A stretch of DNA of 64,000 bases from Calvatia gigantea (GCA_025093985.1 JACAAK010000014.1:2294001-2358000); one strand, 5' to 3'; counted from the stretch's first letter, positions 13,147-24,887 are shown. A program made the numbers and translations. Notes: generated by a model from the letters alone, not told the origin.

Positions 13147-14842
13147 ATGAAAAATACTGATTGTGAGTCAAAAGGTACCTCAAAAATGAACACCCTCATA
13201 GATTCCAAGGCGTCATACCTGGGTCCCTCCCTCAGGCTCACAGAACAACCCTCCATGATCTCCCACCGGAAGTTCTATCAGAAGTTGCCTCACACCTAGA
13301 TTTTGTGGATATTCTCTCCCTACAACGGGTAAGCATCAGAGTCTTCATGACGACAAATGCTGATAGAATAGCAGACGAGTAAGAAAATGCGCGAGTCGGC
13401 GGAGGCTCATGTGGTCTGGCTTCGATTGGCCAAGACGTACTCAGCGCGACATTTCCATCTTCACCGCCCAGAAACTGGAACTCTCGATGACCTCAAGACG
13501 GATGAACTGCGTGCGTGGATCCGAAAACGGCTTGTTATCGACCAAATTTGGAGAGCGCATAGTGCGCAGCCACACTTTCGGACTCTATCCGAAGATCGGG
13601 ATATTGTTTTCAAGCTCGTGCCTGGAGGTCGTTGGTTACTCGTGGGCCACAAGATTGGCACTGTTCGGTACTATGACTTGGATTCCAACAATCCCAGATG
13701 GGCTCCTCTCGTCCCACCATTTACTGACGCCCGGGGGTCTTCTCGGGGTGGGATCCACGGACTCCGAGTTTATGTGGACCAGGATGCACTGAGACTAGAG
13801 TTTAAGCTCGTCGTGCATGGATCAGGTAAGAGCACAAATTGCGGACGGGATTTCTGCCGTGTTCATGCCTGACTTTGCAGAAGGCTCTCCTATTGATGAG
13901 GTCGGACGTGGGCAGTTGGACGTGTGGCAAGTCAAGTTGGAGGGCAGTGGTTCTTTGGCTGCGGAACGACTCTCCTCCATTCCATACAGCCATACATATC
14001 CTATGACTTTTACGTTGGGGCGACATTTGATCGCATGCCAGATGTTTGCAATGTCTGGTCCTTCCTGGATCGCAGTATATTGGTGGGAACAATGTTCTGG
14101 AACTAGAGTCCTGCGATCGTACTTCTTTGCAGGGTACGAAGTAATTGTATGTGAATCCTGCAAAATCCAACCCTACTATTGAAGCTGAGCTCGCATCTAG
14201 GAGAAAATGTGTCTGATCGGCGACGACAGAATTTTGTGCATCGATCAAAACGGAGAAGTGAGGCTCTACGATTTCTTGGAACCAGGATATAGCGACGTTG
14301 AAGAATTGATACCCCAATCAACAACCAACCCTATCCGCCAACCTATCTGGTCACATTCTCTCTCAGGCAGACCATACATCTTCAGTTCCCCTGTATACTA
14401 TGATGGTACTACATACAGGCTTGTCGTGAGCACGAACAAAGGCATTTGGGGATTGGTCCTTCCAGTGGCAAAGGACGATAATCCATCGACCACTCTACTT
14501 TCAGGATTTTCTAACGTATGTGTTCCCGGGATTCGCAAAGCGTACGCATTATGTGGCGAGGAAGGAACTGGTGTCAGGATTGGGTACAGTTGGAACGATG
14601 GGGATGGTACTTCCGTGGTAGAATATATCAATGGTGAACTGAGGGATGCCATGCTGTTTATTCGATATGCGGAGTTTGATGAGGAGGTTGGACGATTCGT
14701 GTATCGTAACGGAGGTGGGTTTAGTGGTGGTAGATTTCTTGCATTAATTCGACGCGACATCTTAATTATGATGTGGGAATTCACTATGTTCGAGTCCAGT
14801 GAGCCGGCTAGTCCTCAGTGTTCCCTGTCTAGAATTACCTGA
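13147..14842 (+). CDS. F-box protein, intact member of a local family
   Basis: Five exons join without any frame break: 13147-13162, 13210-13328, 13375-13825, 13881-14146 and 14201-14842, giving 497 residues. The 16-base first exon was chosen because the same ATG, donor and acceptor are conserved in the copy at 52285-50582 (-). The F-box lies at residues about 20-50 (LHDLPPEVLSEVASHLDFVD). The rest has repeated WQVKLE, WSHSLSG, GIWGLVLP and GVRIGYSW segments that suggest a beta-rich or propeller-like fold, but I do not recognise a named domain. F-box proteins are substrate receptors of SCF ubiquitin ligases; the substrate is unknown. It is the only copy of five or six in this window with all exons intact. 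Confidence 0.8.
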
Positions 14843-14952
14843 CTAGCCACCTTTCTGGCTAACCCAGCGAACAGTTTTCAGCACCCCTTCCCATCTTGCG
14901 TCGCCTATCAAGATACGCAAAATTGAGGGGTTGTGCTAATGCCACATGTCTG

Positions 14953-14959
14953 TGTTGTT

Positions 14960-14995
<36 letters not shown>

Positions 14996-14996
14996 G
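14953..14996. repeat. (TTG)n microsatellite
   Basis: About fourteen consecutive TTG/GTT triplets lie just 3' of the intact F-box gene, with one early interruption (TTA). It is a simple repeat in non-coding sequence. Confidence 0.95.
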
Positions 14997-15785
14997 AACT
15001 CTGCATTTATATACCGCAACAAGCAAACCTACTGCTAAGACGCGGTGGATGTAGACTAGGCTGGCTAAGTAATCACACCCCTTTGGCTGGGAATACAATA
15101 AATGTAGTCCTGAGTAATGGTGTGAAGATGTCTAGTAGAGGTGATTGATGTGAGTTCCAGTGGTGTCGTGAATTACAGCAAGATATCATAATTTCCAAGT
15201 TACGTGTCTGTGACAGTGTCACCGTTGACGACATGTGGAGGGTTTCCGGAAGTTCCTCCATTACCGTCTGTTTAAGGGGGTTTGAGCAAAGAAACCGCAT
15301 ATCTGGATTGCTCTTTCTGGGTATCTATTCATGAACCAACACAGGAGCTGTGTTAATTGCCTCGCCTGAGATTTCCTTCACACTTTCGTTTCATCGGCTA
15401 TATTTAGACGTCCACAATACAAGAGCTATTCTTAGCTCTTTACCATGAAGTGTAAGCAATGACATCACTCTCAATTGGTTCCCAATAAAATCGCCAAATA
15501 TCTTGTGAATGGAGAGGTACTTTCTATGATAGTAGAATGGGGATGCGCGTACTATGGAAAATGAGATAGTCAACAAACCAGTGAAGATATTACGGATAAT
15601 CAAAAAAGGAGCAAAAAAAAGTTCGTGTCGGTGCAGTAAGGCTTTACGAAGAGGTGAAGGTGAGATGGACCGAAGCAGGCGGACACCCAAAGGGGATGGG
15701 GGCCGCATAAACGTTGCATGGTCAGCTAGCGAGTTCTCTCCACAAAGTCTGGCTGCTTAGATAAATCAAATAAAACCAAGGTGAT
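14997..15785. other. Intergenic region between convergent genes
   Basis: No supported gene. The region separates the F-box gene (+) from the 3' end of TOM70 (-) and should contain both terminators. Confidence 0.4.
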
Positions 15786-16518
15786 TTAAGCCATAGCCCT
15801 AGCGATTTGACTCAGTTGTTCCGCCATCTCGGGGTAGCCCTTCAAAAACTCCAGCTGAGCCTTCGAAGCCTAAAAAAAAATAATCTATCAGTCCCAAAAC
15901 CCAAAACCAAAAAACCAAAAAACCAACTCACAAACTGATAAGTCAACGCATTAACCAACTCAGGCTCACTCCTTGCCAACTCCGCCTGTCTCTCAAACAT
16001 CTCCACAGCTTTCTCGATCCTACTCTGTTGTAAATTGAGCTGAGCAAGCGTAGCCACTGCCGCTTCGCATTCCCGGTCGATTGCGAGGGCTTCGTTACAG
16101 CAGTTCTCTGCGGAGGAGATATCTTGTTTCCATTGGTAGAGTGCGAGGCCTTTGTTGACTAGGGAGAGGACGTTGGGTGTGTGTTGGCGTTGGGGTGAGG
16201 ATTTGGAGTTGGATGGAGATTTTTCGAGGTCGATGGCTTGGTCGAATTTTTCGATGGCGTCTTCGAAGCGGCCTTGGTCTAGGAGTAGTTCTCCACTATT
16301 AAAATGGACTTAGGGTTACTCGAAAACGAAATTGCGAATGTAACCAGGGACGTACTAGTAATTGTAAGGTTCGCTACGGTTAGCAAAGTTCTTGATCGTT
16401 CGCCGGAAGGTAGCCATGCTAGTTGGCAGTCTTCCCCGACTTGTACTGCGCAACCGCAAGTTGGATGTGGCTAAACACGAACGTATCATCCAATTCCGTC
16501 GATTTGGTGTAATTCTGC

Positions 16519-16859
16519 GCCGCGTCGTCGAAATTCGTTCATAATAAACAGAAACTAGGGGAGATACCACTGAGATTAGCATCCCCACACCAACAAAAAT
16601 AAAAACGGGACATACCTTGACCACGGTGATAGTAAATATCAGGATCACTAGGAATTATGCTTAATCGCCTCCTCGAAACACTCAAACGCCCGTTGAGGAT
16701 CCCCTTGCTCCATGTGTACACTAGCAATCTTAACGAGAGACTGTGTAAACGAAGGAACGAGTTTAATACTCTCTTCAAGGTCAGTCTTGGCACCATCAAC
16801 GTCACCCATCAAGAACTTGAACGTTCCCCGTAAATTGAACGCTTCAGCTTTCCCCTGCG
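16519..16859 (-). repeat. Direct duplication of TOM70 exon, downstream copy
   Basis: These 341 bases are the same sequence as 18886-19221, including coding sequence, an intron donor and intron. The differences noticed are small indels (for example GAAATTCG against GAATTCG, GGAATTAT against GATTAT). The copies flank the retroelement block in direct orientation. Confidence 0.95.
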
Positions 16860-17137
16860 ATATAAACCTTAAGTAGCACCTTTGTATTACCTTAAGTTAT
16901 TCTAGTAACAAGCTTTCTTATCTTCACTTATCTGCTACAAGGTTAACAACCTTGGGGACCACAGTGACACTTAACTTGGACTTCTTAGACAAGTGCAAGC
17001 TTCTACTCAAGGGAGTGATCTGAAGTCTGCACAGAAGTCATTGAGACTTGTCAAATACTCCTGGGCTATAGTGTTGAACCTTTCCCTGAGTGGAGATAAT
17101 CCAGGCCCAGTTGTAAAGTAAGGTAACATATGTAACA
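16860..17137 (-). repeat. LTR fragment, 5' part, family of the 23009-23631 LTR
   Basis: The reverse complement starts TGTTACATATGTTACC at 17137 and follows the LTR at 23009-23631 for about 278 bases. It stops abruptly at the TOM70 duplication border. It directly follows integrase coding sequence, so it was the 3' LTR of the minus-strand element. Confidence 0.85.
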
Positions 17138-18739
17138 TTCATTGTTAATGATTACTGGCTCAGATGCTGTGATATTGTTTTGGTTCAGAAACTTGGGTTT
17201 ATATGCTAGGAATAACAATTGTTTGTTGAAGACATCATGGATGGCCCATCCTCCTGGTAAGGCTAGCTGATATACTGCTTCCCCTATTTTTTCCTTGATA
17301 TGGAAAGATCCATACCTTTTTTGTCCCAGCTTCTTTGATGGCTGATCTATGTATATATTTGTGTTTTTTAGCCATATTGTATCTTTTATTTCATACATCT
17401 TGGAATGGAGTTTGCTGTTATTGTATTATTGTTTCATCTTTTCCTGATATAGCTGTAGTGCTAATGAAGTATTGTCTCAGATGGTCTGTAGCTGTTTCAG
17501 AAATGTGGTGCTGTTGTGATTGTTCATCATGGAGCTGTCCTTTCCTTTTCAAGAGTATCATCCATAGTTCAGAAAGAATAGTGTCTCTTGTGTTCTGCTA
17601 TGTTATTTGTTGTTATACTGGAATTCCACCATGGATAGCCATTTTGACCAGTTGTCTTGGTTATAGTTGCAGTATAGGTGGAGGTAGGTCTCTACTTCAC
17701 AGTTGATTCTTCAGTTTGTCTGTCTGTCTAGGGATAGTAGGCTATTGACATAGTTCATTCTATTCCTAGCCCTTTGAACAGTTCTTTGGTAAATTCTGAT
17801 GTGAACTGTGGTCCTTGGTCACTCAGGACTTTATGTGGTACTCTATGTAGCTTTTATATTTCATTACAATAAATTTGTGCTATATCTTTTGATGAGATGT
17901 CCATTTTTGTTACTATCAATCATGTCATTTTTGTAAAGTGATCAACAATTGTAAAGATGGCATTATTTCCATTGGACATAGGTAATGGTCTGATGAGATC
18001 AATGCTGATTTTTTTTTCAAGGTCCTTAGGAAACAGAAAGGGGATATAGGGGTGATTTGAGTGGCACTGTTCAAGTCTTGTTTCTTTGACATGCATGGCA
18101 TCCTTATATATACTTTTTGATGTCTTTCTGTATTAAGGGCTACCAGTAGTGTCTTGTGATGAGTTCTAACATGTGTGTTGTCCTAGGTATTGGCATCAGG
18201 TATATCATGGTGTTATTGCAGGATTTCTTCTTGTAATTTGTTGTCTGATGGCAAATAAATGTTATTTCCTTTGTATATGATCTGGTTTTCTTCTATCAAG
18301 TCAGAGTAGGGTTTTCCTAAGCCTATTATGACTACTGTTTCCCTTTGGATGTTTTCCCTGATTTGTTCCATAAAGGTCAGTTTGTTGTAGACTTCACTGC
18401 CTTCATTGTATTTCCACACTCATTTCCATTCCATCCTGCCATTATATCTGTTTCATGTATTCTTACCCAGCAATCTCCAAGTATTGACTCATACACTACC
18501 ATGCCTTATTTATTGGATATTTCACATAGTAGCTCCATTCACTATAACAGCAAAGCCATTTTTATGCTTGAAAATCACTAATCTACGGCATACAAGCCTA
18601 ATCTAACAATTACATTGAACCTTCCTGTAGTAGTATGACTTAATCTAAGAGCCCAGCAGTATAATAAAAGAGTACTCAATCACTGTAGAACACTATGGCC
18701 ATTGATGATGAATAGTGGCAGCTACAGGATGACCACTGT

Positions 18740-18885
18740 TGTTATATGCATTACCTTACTTTGCAGCTGGGCCTGGATCATCTCCACTCAGGAAGAGGTT
18801 CAACGCTATAGCCCAGGGGTATTTGACAAGTCTCAATAACTTTTGTACAGACTTCAGATCACTCCCTCGAGTAGAAGTTTGCACT
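18740..18885 (+). repeat. LTR fragment, 5' part, inverted relative to the other end
   Basis: It begins TGTTATATGCATTACC and matches the first about 146 bases of the LTR at 23009-23631. It ends exactly where the second TOM70 duplication copy begins. It is inverted with respect to the fragment at 16860-17137. Confidence 0.85.
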
Positions 18886-19221
18886 GCCGCGTCGTCGAAT
18901 TCGTTCATAATAAACAAACTAGGGAGGATACCACTGAGATTAGCATCCCCACACCAACAAAAATAAAAACGGGACATACCTTGACCACGGTGATAGTAAA
19001 TATCAGGATCACTAGATTATGCTTAATCGCCTCCTCGAAACACTCAAACGCCCGTTGAGGATCCCCTTGCTCCATGTGTACACTAGCAATCTTAACGAGA
19101 GACTGTGTAAACGAAGGAACGAGTTTAATACTCTCTTCAAGGTCAGTCTTGGCACCATCAACGTCACCCATCAAGAACTTGAACGTTCCCCGTAAATTGA
19201 ACGCTTCAGCTTTCCCCTGCG
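18886..19221 (-). repeat. Direct duplication of TOM70 exon, upstream copy
   Basis: This is the partner of 16519-16859. It continues without break into the 5' part of TOM70 (19222 upward), so it is the copy joined to the N-terminal coding half. Its frame at the exon end (near 19012) differs from the other copy by indels. Confidence 0.95.
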
Positions 19222-20735
19222 CCGAAGAGATCCCCTGCTCAATGGCCTCATTGACGAACGTAACAGCATGTGCGTAGTCCGACGCCTGCGAGGGCTTGTA
19301 ATGCAAGCTAGTAACGTCTCGTCACCCTGTGTCGGGTTTTCAGGTAGAGGTGGAAGGGGACGTTCGCGGAACGCGGCGAAGTAGGCTGAGATGAAGGTAT
19401 GTGAGGGAAGCCGTGGTTCGCGGTGTTTAAGGATTTCGGTAGCTTTTTCGGTTGAGAGTTTTTTGAGGACACGTTCGACGGCAGCTGCTGTGGTTTGGTT
19501 TTGGAATTTGTCGAGGATGGTCGCAGCGGTGAAGTCTTAGGAGGATATAAATGGTTAGCATGGGAAATTTTGGATAACCACGGGTTACGACGCGGAAACA
19601 TACTTACCACGGAGAGCAGCTTCAGTATTGACCGAGCCCTTCATAAGCAATAGCGCGTCTGTTGAGAGCTTTGACGTAGTTCCGGTCAAGTTTGAGTGCT
19701 TCATCACAGTCCGCGATGATGTTTTCGTGTTGGGGCGGTGACATGTTGACATAGCACGCTGCGCGATTGCTGTAGAATGTGGGTTCTGGTTTAGGGGATA
19801 TTTGAATGGCTTTGGTGTAGTATTCCGCTGCCTGGGAGAAGTTGGAAGCTTTGTAGGCGTTGTTTCCTTTTTGTTTGAACGTTGCTGCAATGGTTGTTCG
19901 TTCCTTGGTTGTTCCGGGGCGGGTCAGACCGGTGGTGGAGAGTTCAGGGAATAGAATACGGACTGACCTCCTCAGACTTGGCCACAATATCCTCCGCTGT
20001 TAACTTCTCGACATCTAGTAGAGGGGTATGTTAGTCACGCGGTCTACCCGAAGGAACCACTAATATTCAGAAGCCAGTTATATTCACCTTCCGTCTCCTG
20101 CACCGTTGTCTTCCGTTCCTCCAGAATTGGGCCCTGTGCATCCTTGGGAGTACTACCCTTCTTCTTTCCCTTCTTCCTGTCCTTCTTCTCACCCTTCTCG
20201 AGGTCCCCCTTCAAGCCTCTCGTCGGCCGGGATGATATCGAGGCGTAATAAACGACACCTCCGATGGCGACAACAGCAGCGGCTGTACCAATGAGGATTG
20301 CGCGTTTGTTTTCCGCTACAAAGTCCTGTGCGCGCTCGATGAAAGAAGGAGAGGGGGAGGAGGTGTTGGCCATGGGTTTACCGGTAAAGGGTGGAATGCA
20401 AAAAGGGTTGATGTCACAAATTTCAATTTTCTTGTCTCGCTGGGTCCTCGATACCCCGTGGGAATGTTGGCGTAATTGGTGACCACTTGTTATCCTTTTC
20501 TGGCCATGTTTTCTCTTCCAGAATACTCCTCGACTCGGGTATGTGGTGGTGAGCTGAAGCGCTGACCTAGCGACACAGGCTCAGTCGAGACTTTGGACAG
20601 ACTATGGGTGTGGTGACTAGGACTGTCAGCCACCTGCTCGCGACTTATAAAACCCACCCCCACCGGATTCTTAGCTACTCTCAATATACCGCCGGATACC
20701 AATTGCTCTTATCGTCCGCTCCTCGTCTTCCGCTG

Positions 20736-22289
20736 ATGAACCTCAAGCACAAGATCTCTACGTTCAAAGAGTATATCCTCTATGTATTCGTCGTCCTCTG
20801 GCTGCTTACCAAGGAACTCCTCGGGTATCGTGCTGACTGGTCCCGACGCCGACGGTTGAGTCTACCCAAACAGCGTGAAGAAGCCGAAGGAAGGGAAAGG
20901 AAAGAACATGGGTCTAATAGCACCCTCGCCCCGTTGGACGATAACGATGACTTGGAAGCGAATATCGCTAGTTCCGATTCTCTCGATAAACGAAACGCTT
21001 TGGACATCCCAGGTCGTGGTGTTCAAGGAGAGGCCTCTGGTTCCGAGGTTACCCTTACTACGGTTGGTGAGGTTACGGAAGTGAAAGAAATTGAACAAGC
21101 AGGACCATTCGAAGGACCATTGTTTTGCCGTTGTACCGAACCGCGCCTCAAGCTCAGCACCCTTTTCCTGTATCTACCCCAAACCACCCGACTCAAGCTA
21201 CAGTCCCTCGAGGCGGAATTTGGCGTCCAACCCAATCCACGATGGAATCAACGAACCAGTGTCTCGACTAGCGAATATAGCTTCCACTCTCAAGATCTCT
21301 ACGACGTTCTCCGGGAAGAACAAGAGCTCGAAAGCGTTACCGCCCAACGACTTGTTTTCGTCAAAGGTCTTCAATACACCGAAAACCTTAGTGCGTGCTA
21401 CTTTGGTTATCTTATTATTCTCCTTGAGGATGACGTCTTCGTTCTTCCGAATTCAGACTTTCGTTTCCCTCCTCTCAATTCTACGCTTCGCGTTAGACCG
21501 CCCAAGGCTAGGCATTCACTCAAGAAGGGTCTTAACTCAGCCTCTCCTTGCGACTGCTTTGAATAAATACGGAAATCAAGTTTCGACAAGCGCTGTGGCT
21601 GACAACGACATCACGCCTCCCGCCACCCCCAACAAATCCACCCCACTCGGAGAAACTACCCCAACCTACCGCTCACTGCCCTCCTCCCCCTCCTCAATCC
21701 CTCACCGTTCACAACCTCCACCTCTGACTCGAGCCACTCAAGCTACTCCACCACCACCACCACCACCACCGAATCATCCCACCCCAACAACAACCCCAAC
21801 TCCACAGCACTCATACCTTCACCCTCACCTTCACCACCACCACCATCGTCCTCATCCATGGAAAACGAACCAGAAGACATCCCAATAAACACCCACAACC
21901 TACCCACCTGGCGCTCCGACCCCTCCCGCGCCAAATACGTCTTCGGATCCCTCGCACGCGGTGCAAGTTCCGCTAACGTCATTTCCATTTCCACCTCGCC
22001 TTCTTTCGGGATAGGGATTGTGGTGGTGGTGGTGGTTGAGGAGGGAGTTGTGGAGGAGGGTTCTGCGAGTGAGTTGGGTGAGAGTGGGTTTGGGGTTGGG
22101 TTTGAGAGGATGGTTGTTTCGATGGGGTTGGTTCCGGTTTCATGTTTTAAGGAGGAGGGGGAGGGGGAGGTTGGTGGTACTCAGAAACAGGAGCGGGGAC
22201 AGGAGGGGGAGGGACAGACGAAAGGGTTGAAAACGGTGCGGAGTCGGGAGTCGGTGATGAATGATGTTTTGTCGTGGGTTGGGGAGTAG
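20736..22289 (+). CDS. Unknown protein with N-terminal membrane anchor
   Basis: I do not recognise the family. From the ATG at 20736 (an in-frame ATG at 20604 is an alternative) the protein has a hydrophobic segment, YILYVFVVLWLLTKELLGY, then a basic and acidic linker. A conserved-looking region follows (FCRCTEPRLKLSTLFLYLP to LVFVKGLQYTENL). After an intron near 21390-21540 the frame changes and continues as a Pro/Thr/His-rich low-complexity stretch with a run of proline codons. It then changes again to a final segment (TWRSDPSRAKYVFGSLARG) that ends at 22289. The exact exon joins are uncertain. The low-complexity part may be partly intronic. A diverged relative of its 3' end lies at 29.2-29.6 kb. 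Confidence 0.55.
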
Positions 22290-22309
22290 AGTGGATCTTC
22301 TTGGGTATA

Positions 22310-22512
22310 TACCTAACTGTAGACGCAGCACAATGGACCTTTGCAACAGGGTGTCGATCTAAACCAAGTCCTTTTCGGGACTTTGGGTCCAGCATACGCA
22401 GGAAGGGCCTGCGTAGCTACTTACACATGTTCAAAGTTGGTGACATGACCACTGCGCCTTCAAGGTGAATGTCACATCAACCACCACAATGATTTTGACG
22501 TTGAATGTCTCA
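22310..22512 (+). repeat. Direct duplication bracketing retroelement block, left copy
   Basis: These 203 bases are nearly identical to 24684-24887. Both start TACCTAACTGTAGACGCAGC and end near GACGTTGAAT. The few differences seen are single substitutions or indels. The sequence is not obviously LTR-like, and a diverged third relative occurs near 29578-29630. Confidence 0.95.
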
Positions 22513-24516
22513 GCTGCTACAATCAACATCCTAGAAGGCACAGGGTACTACTAGGACAACCAAAATATTGATAATTACCTTGATGACTTCCACAACCTCA
22601 TCTCAGATTCAGGGTATACTGATCCAAAGGTGGTAGTTGTCAAATTCTGTTGTAGACTTCAACCGATGATCCAGAATGCAGTAGCTACTATGGTCTCAGG
22701 ATATCTCCAAGACAATGACATTGAGGGTTAGTATACAGTAGCTTAACACATCAACCAAGCAAGAGCTGCCAATGAAGCCTTTTAAGCCACCCCTTGTTCA
22801 GATCTGCCACCCTCAAAGCCAAAACCCCTCTGCTCCCTTCCAGTTCTATCTGTCATTGTCCACTTCCACCCATTCGACCTATACCACCCCTCAGCACCTC
22901 TGCACCAATAGAAATAGATGGCTTGCATAGACCCACATTTCTACTGCCTACCTGCTACCACTGCAAGAAGGTTGGCCATGTCAAATCTAAATGCCCTCTC
23001 AGACACAATGTTATATGCATTACCTTACTTTCAACCAGGCCCAGATCATCTCCACTCAGGGAAAGGTTCAACACTATAGTCTAGGAGTATATAACAAGTC
23101 TCAATGACTTCTGTGCAGACTTCGGATTGCTCCCTTGAGTAGAAGCTCATGCTTGTCTGAGAAGTCTGAGTTAAGTGTCACTGCAGTCCCCAAGGTTGTT
23201 AACCTTGTAGCAGATGAGCAAAGTTAAGGAAGCTTGTTACTAGAATAACCTAAGGTAATACAATGGTACTACTTAGGGTTATATACTAGCTATGACTAAG
23301 AGATGAGAGAATTATGTAGTAAACAGGTATGAGTCAATGGGAGACTACTACAGGTTAATTGGTAAGCTATGGAGTCATAGGGAATCAGAAAGAAACAATA
23401 TAAGTCATAGGAAGCTGGAGATAAGTAGATAGAAGTTTTGATGATGGGAAATAGAGAAGGTGAAACAGGAACATGACTCAGAACAAGTCATAAGAAGTAA
23501 AGGTAGAAATACATGTGATAAATAAATAAAGAACAGACTGGGGTAGATGAAGGGGAAATAGGAAAGTCTAAAAGTAGAAGGTTAATACATTTAAGAAGAA
23601 ATAAAGTTAGTCTGCAGCTAAGTTCATAACACACAACATCCATTATCTAATAGCAGACAAAGAGGAAAACCTCCTTATGAATCTTTTAGCAAAGAAGGAT
23701 GCAAGAGAGGCAGTGGATTTGGCTCAAGCAGCAGAAGAAGCTGAAAACTAGGATTTTCTGTAGGGCAACAAGTGGAATGTACACCCTCATTGCAAAATGT
23801 AAATAAGTTTAGTATGCTACCAATAGACCCAATACATGACCTCTGCTCTCATCTACATCTGAACCAAAAGCCACACTACAGAAAACTCCTTCAATACTTT
23901 GCCATCCTAGGTGGGAAAAGCACCTTTCATCCAAACCCATCATAGCTGCATTGGACCAGTATGGAACTTCACTCATACTTCAGGTGGAACTGGAGACCAT
24001 AGACATAGCAGAACACCATGGAGTACATGCTCTTGTAGATAGTGGTGCAATAGGTTCTTTCATCAACTGAGACTATATGCAGACCAACAAACTCAATACT
24101 CACATGCTCTTCTACCCACTTACAGTCTACAATATCAACAGCTCAGAAAATGAGGCTGGTTAGATAATGGAGGTCATAGACATTATCCTTTGCTACTACA
24201 ACCACTTAGAATACTCCCTACTTACAGTCACCAGACTTGGCCACCAAGACTTGCTGCACAGATACACTTGGCTCAAACAATATAATCCTGACATCAACTG
24301 GCAAACAGACAAAGTCAAAATATCCTGCTGCCCATTCAAGTGTGAAGAGTGCAAAGTTGAAGCTAAAGCCAAGGCCCATGCCTGCCATCTCCAGACCTGA
24401 TGCATTTATGCATGTACTCTAGGCTTGTTTCTGGCCTTGGTAGAAGAAATGGAAGAGGAAGACAATTTACCCATACTACCACCCACTCCTGCAGATCTCT
24501 ATAAGGACAACAACTG
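22513..24516 (+). mobile_element. Degraded Ty3/gypsy gag-protease fragment with nested LTR
   Basis: Gag-like sequence is readable at 22570-22720 (YLDDFHNLISDSGYTDPK, IQNAVATMVSGYL). A CCHC zinc knuckle follows at about 22950-23000 (CYHCKKVGHVKSKC). The knuckle region is cut by a complete LTR (23009-23631) and resumes at 23637. A retroviral-type aspartic protease is readable at about 23975-24060 (HGVHALVDSGAIGSFIN) with the downstream WQTDKVKISCCP part to about 24400. Stop codons occur throughout (for example directly after GSFIN), and reverse transcriptase and integrase were not seen. It is a dead copy. Confidence 0.85.
23009..23631 (+). mobile_element. Solo LTR nested in gag, with 5 bp target duplication
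   Basis: The 623 bp unit starts TGTTAT and ends ATAACA, a perfect 6 bp inverted terminus. It is flanked by CACAA at 23004-23008 and 23632-23636. Removing it rejoins the gag zinc-knuckle coding sequence (CPLRHN...). It is the complete member of the LTR family whose fragments end the TOM70 insertion. Confidence 0.93.
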
Positions 24517-24683
24517 CATGACCGGCTGAGGGGGCACCGTTGTTTTCTTTTTGTGTCGCCTTGTTTATCGCCCTCCCCCCCCTTTTTTTTTTTTGGCGGA
24601 CACTGTTTATAGCCGGTGTATTATTGAATCGGGTGGTTTGGTTATTGGGGAGATCTGGAAACGACTACATACATAACACTCTT

Positions 24684-24887
24684 TACCTAACTGTAGACGC
24701 AGCACAATGGACCTTTGCAACAGGGTGTCGATCTAAACCAAGTCCTTTTCGGGACTTTGGGTCCAGCATACGCAGGAAGGGCCTGCGTAGCTACTTACAC
24801 ATGTTCAAAGTTGGTGACATGACCACTGCGCCTTCAAGGTGAATGTCACATCAATCACCACAATGATTTTGGACGTTGAATTTCTCA
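24684..24887 (+). repeat. Direct duplication bracketing retroelement block, right copy
   Basis: Partner of 22310-22512. The 24517-24683 sequence before it (starting CCGGCTGAGGG) resembles the order seen at 29430-29590, so this right copy is probably the ancestral position. Confidence 0.9.

Larger units (their letters stand above)
16860..18885 (-). mobile_element. Rearranged Ty3/gypsy fragment inside TOM70
   Basis: On the minus strand, 18419-18213 resembles the zinc-binding region at the start of a gypsy integrase (IYLPSDNKLQEEILQ). 17398-17140 resembles the integrase C-terminal chromodomain-adjacent part (LGQKRYGSFHIKEKIGEAVY, GGWAIHDVFNKQL). The intervening sequence is broken, so there is no intact pol. 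Each end of the block is a truncated piece of one LTR family, in opposite orientations: 17137-16860 (-) and 18740-18885 (+). The block is therefore a rearranged remnant, not one clean insertion. Confidence 0.8.
15786..20373 (-). pseudogene. TOM70: TOM70 mitochondrial import receptor, interrupted by a retroelement block
   Basis: The N-terminus (from 20373) has a short lead, then a membrane anchor (AILIGTAAAVVAIGGVVYY) and a basic stretch, as in Tom70. TPR motifs follow (KGNNAYKASNFSQAAEYYTKAI, FYSNRAACY, KALNRRAIAYEGLGQY), and the 3' part has SMATFRRTIKNFANRSEP, GRFEDAIEKFDQAI and LVNKGLALYQWKQDI, ending EQLSQIARAMA at 15786. Tom70 is the outer-membrane receptor for Hsp70/Hsp90-delivered preproteins. 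A 2026 bp insertion (16860-18885) splits it and is flanked by a duplicated TOM70 segment. Frame slips of one extra base are seen near 19626, 16651 and 16421. The function is normally important, so an intact copy elsewhere or an assembly artefact must be considered. Confidence 0.85.

Noticed and set aside
21743..22395. Poly-valine and poly-proline open frames on both strands near 21.7-22.4 kb
   Set aside because: They result from GTGGTGGTGG/CCACCACC low-complexity sequence read in different frames, with no independent support as genes.
22274..22468. Repeated 54-residue open frame shared with 24540-24842
   Set aside because: Identity comes from the 204 bp DNA duplication. There is no sign of protein-level conservation and the frame has no recognisable motif.
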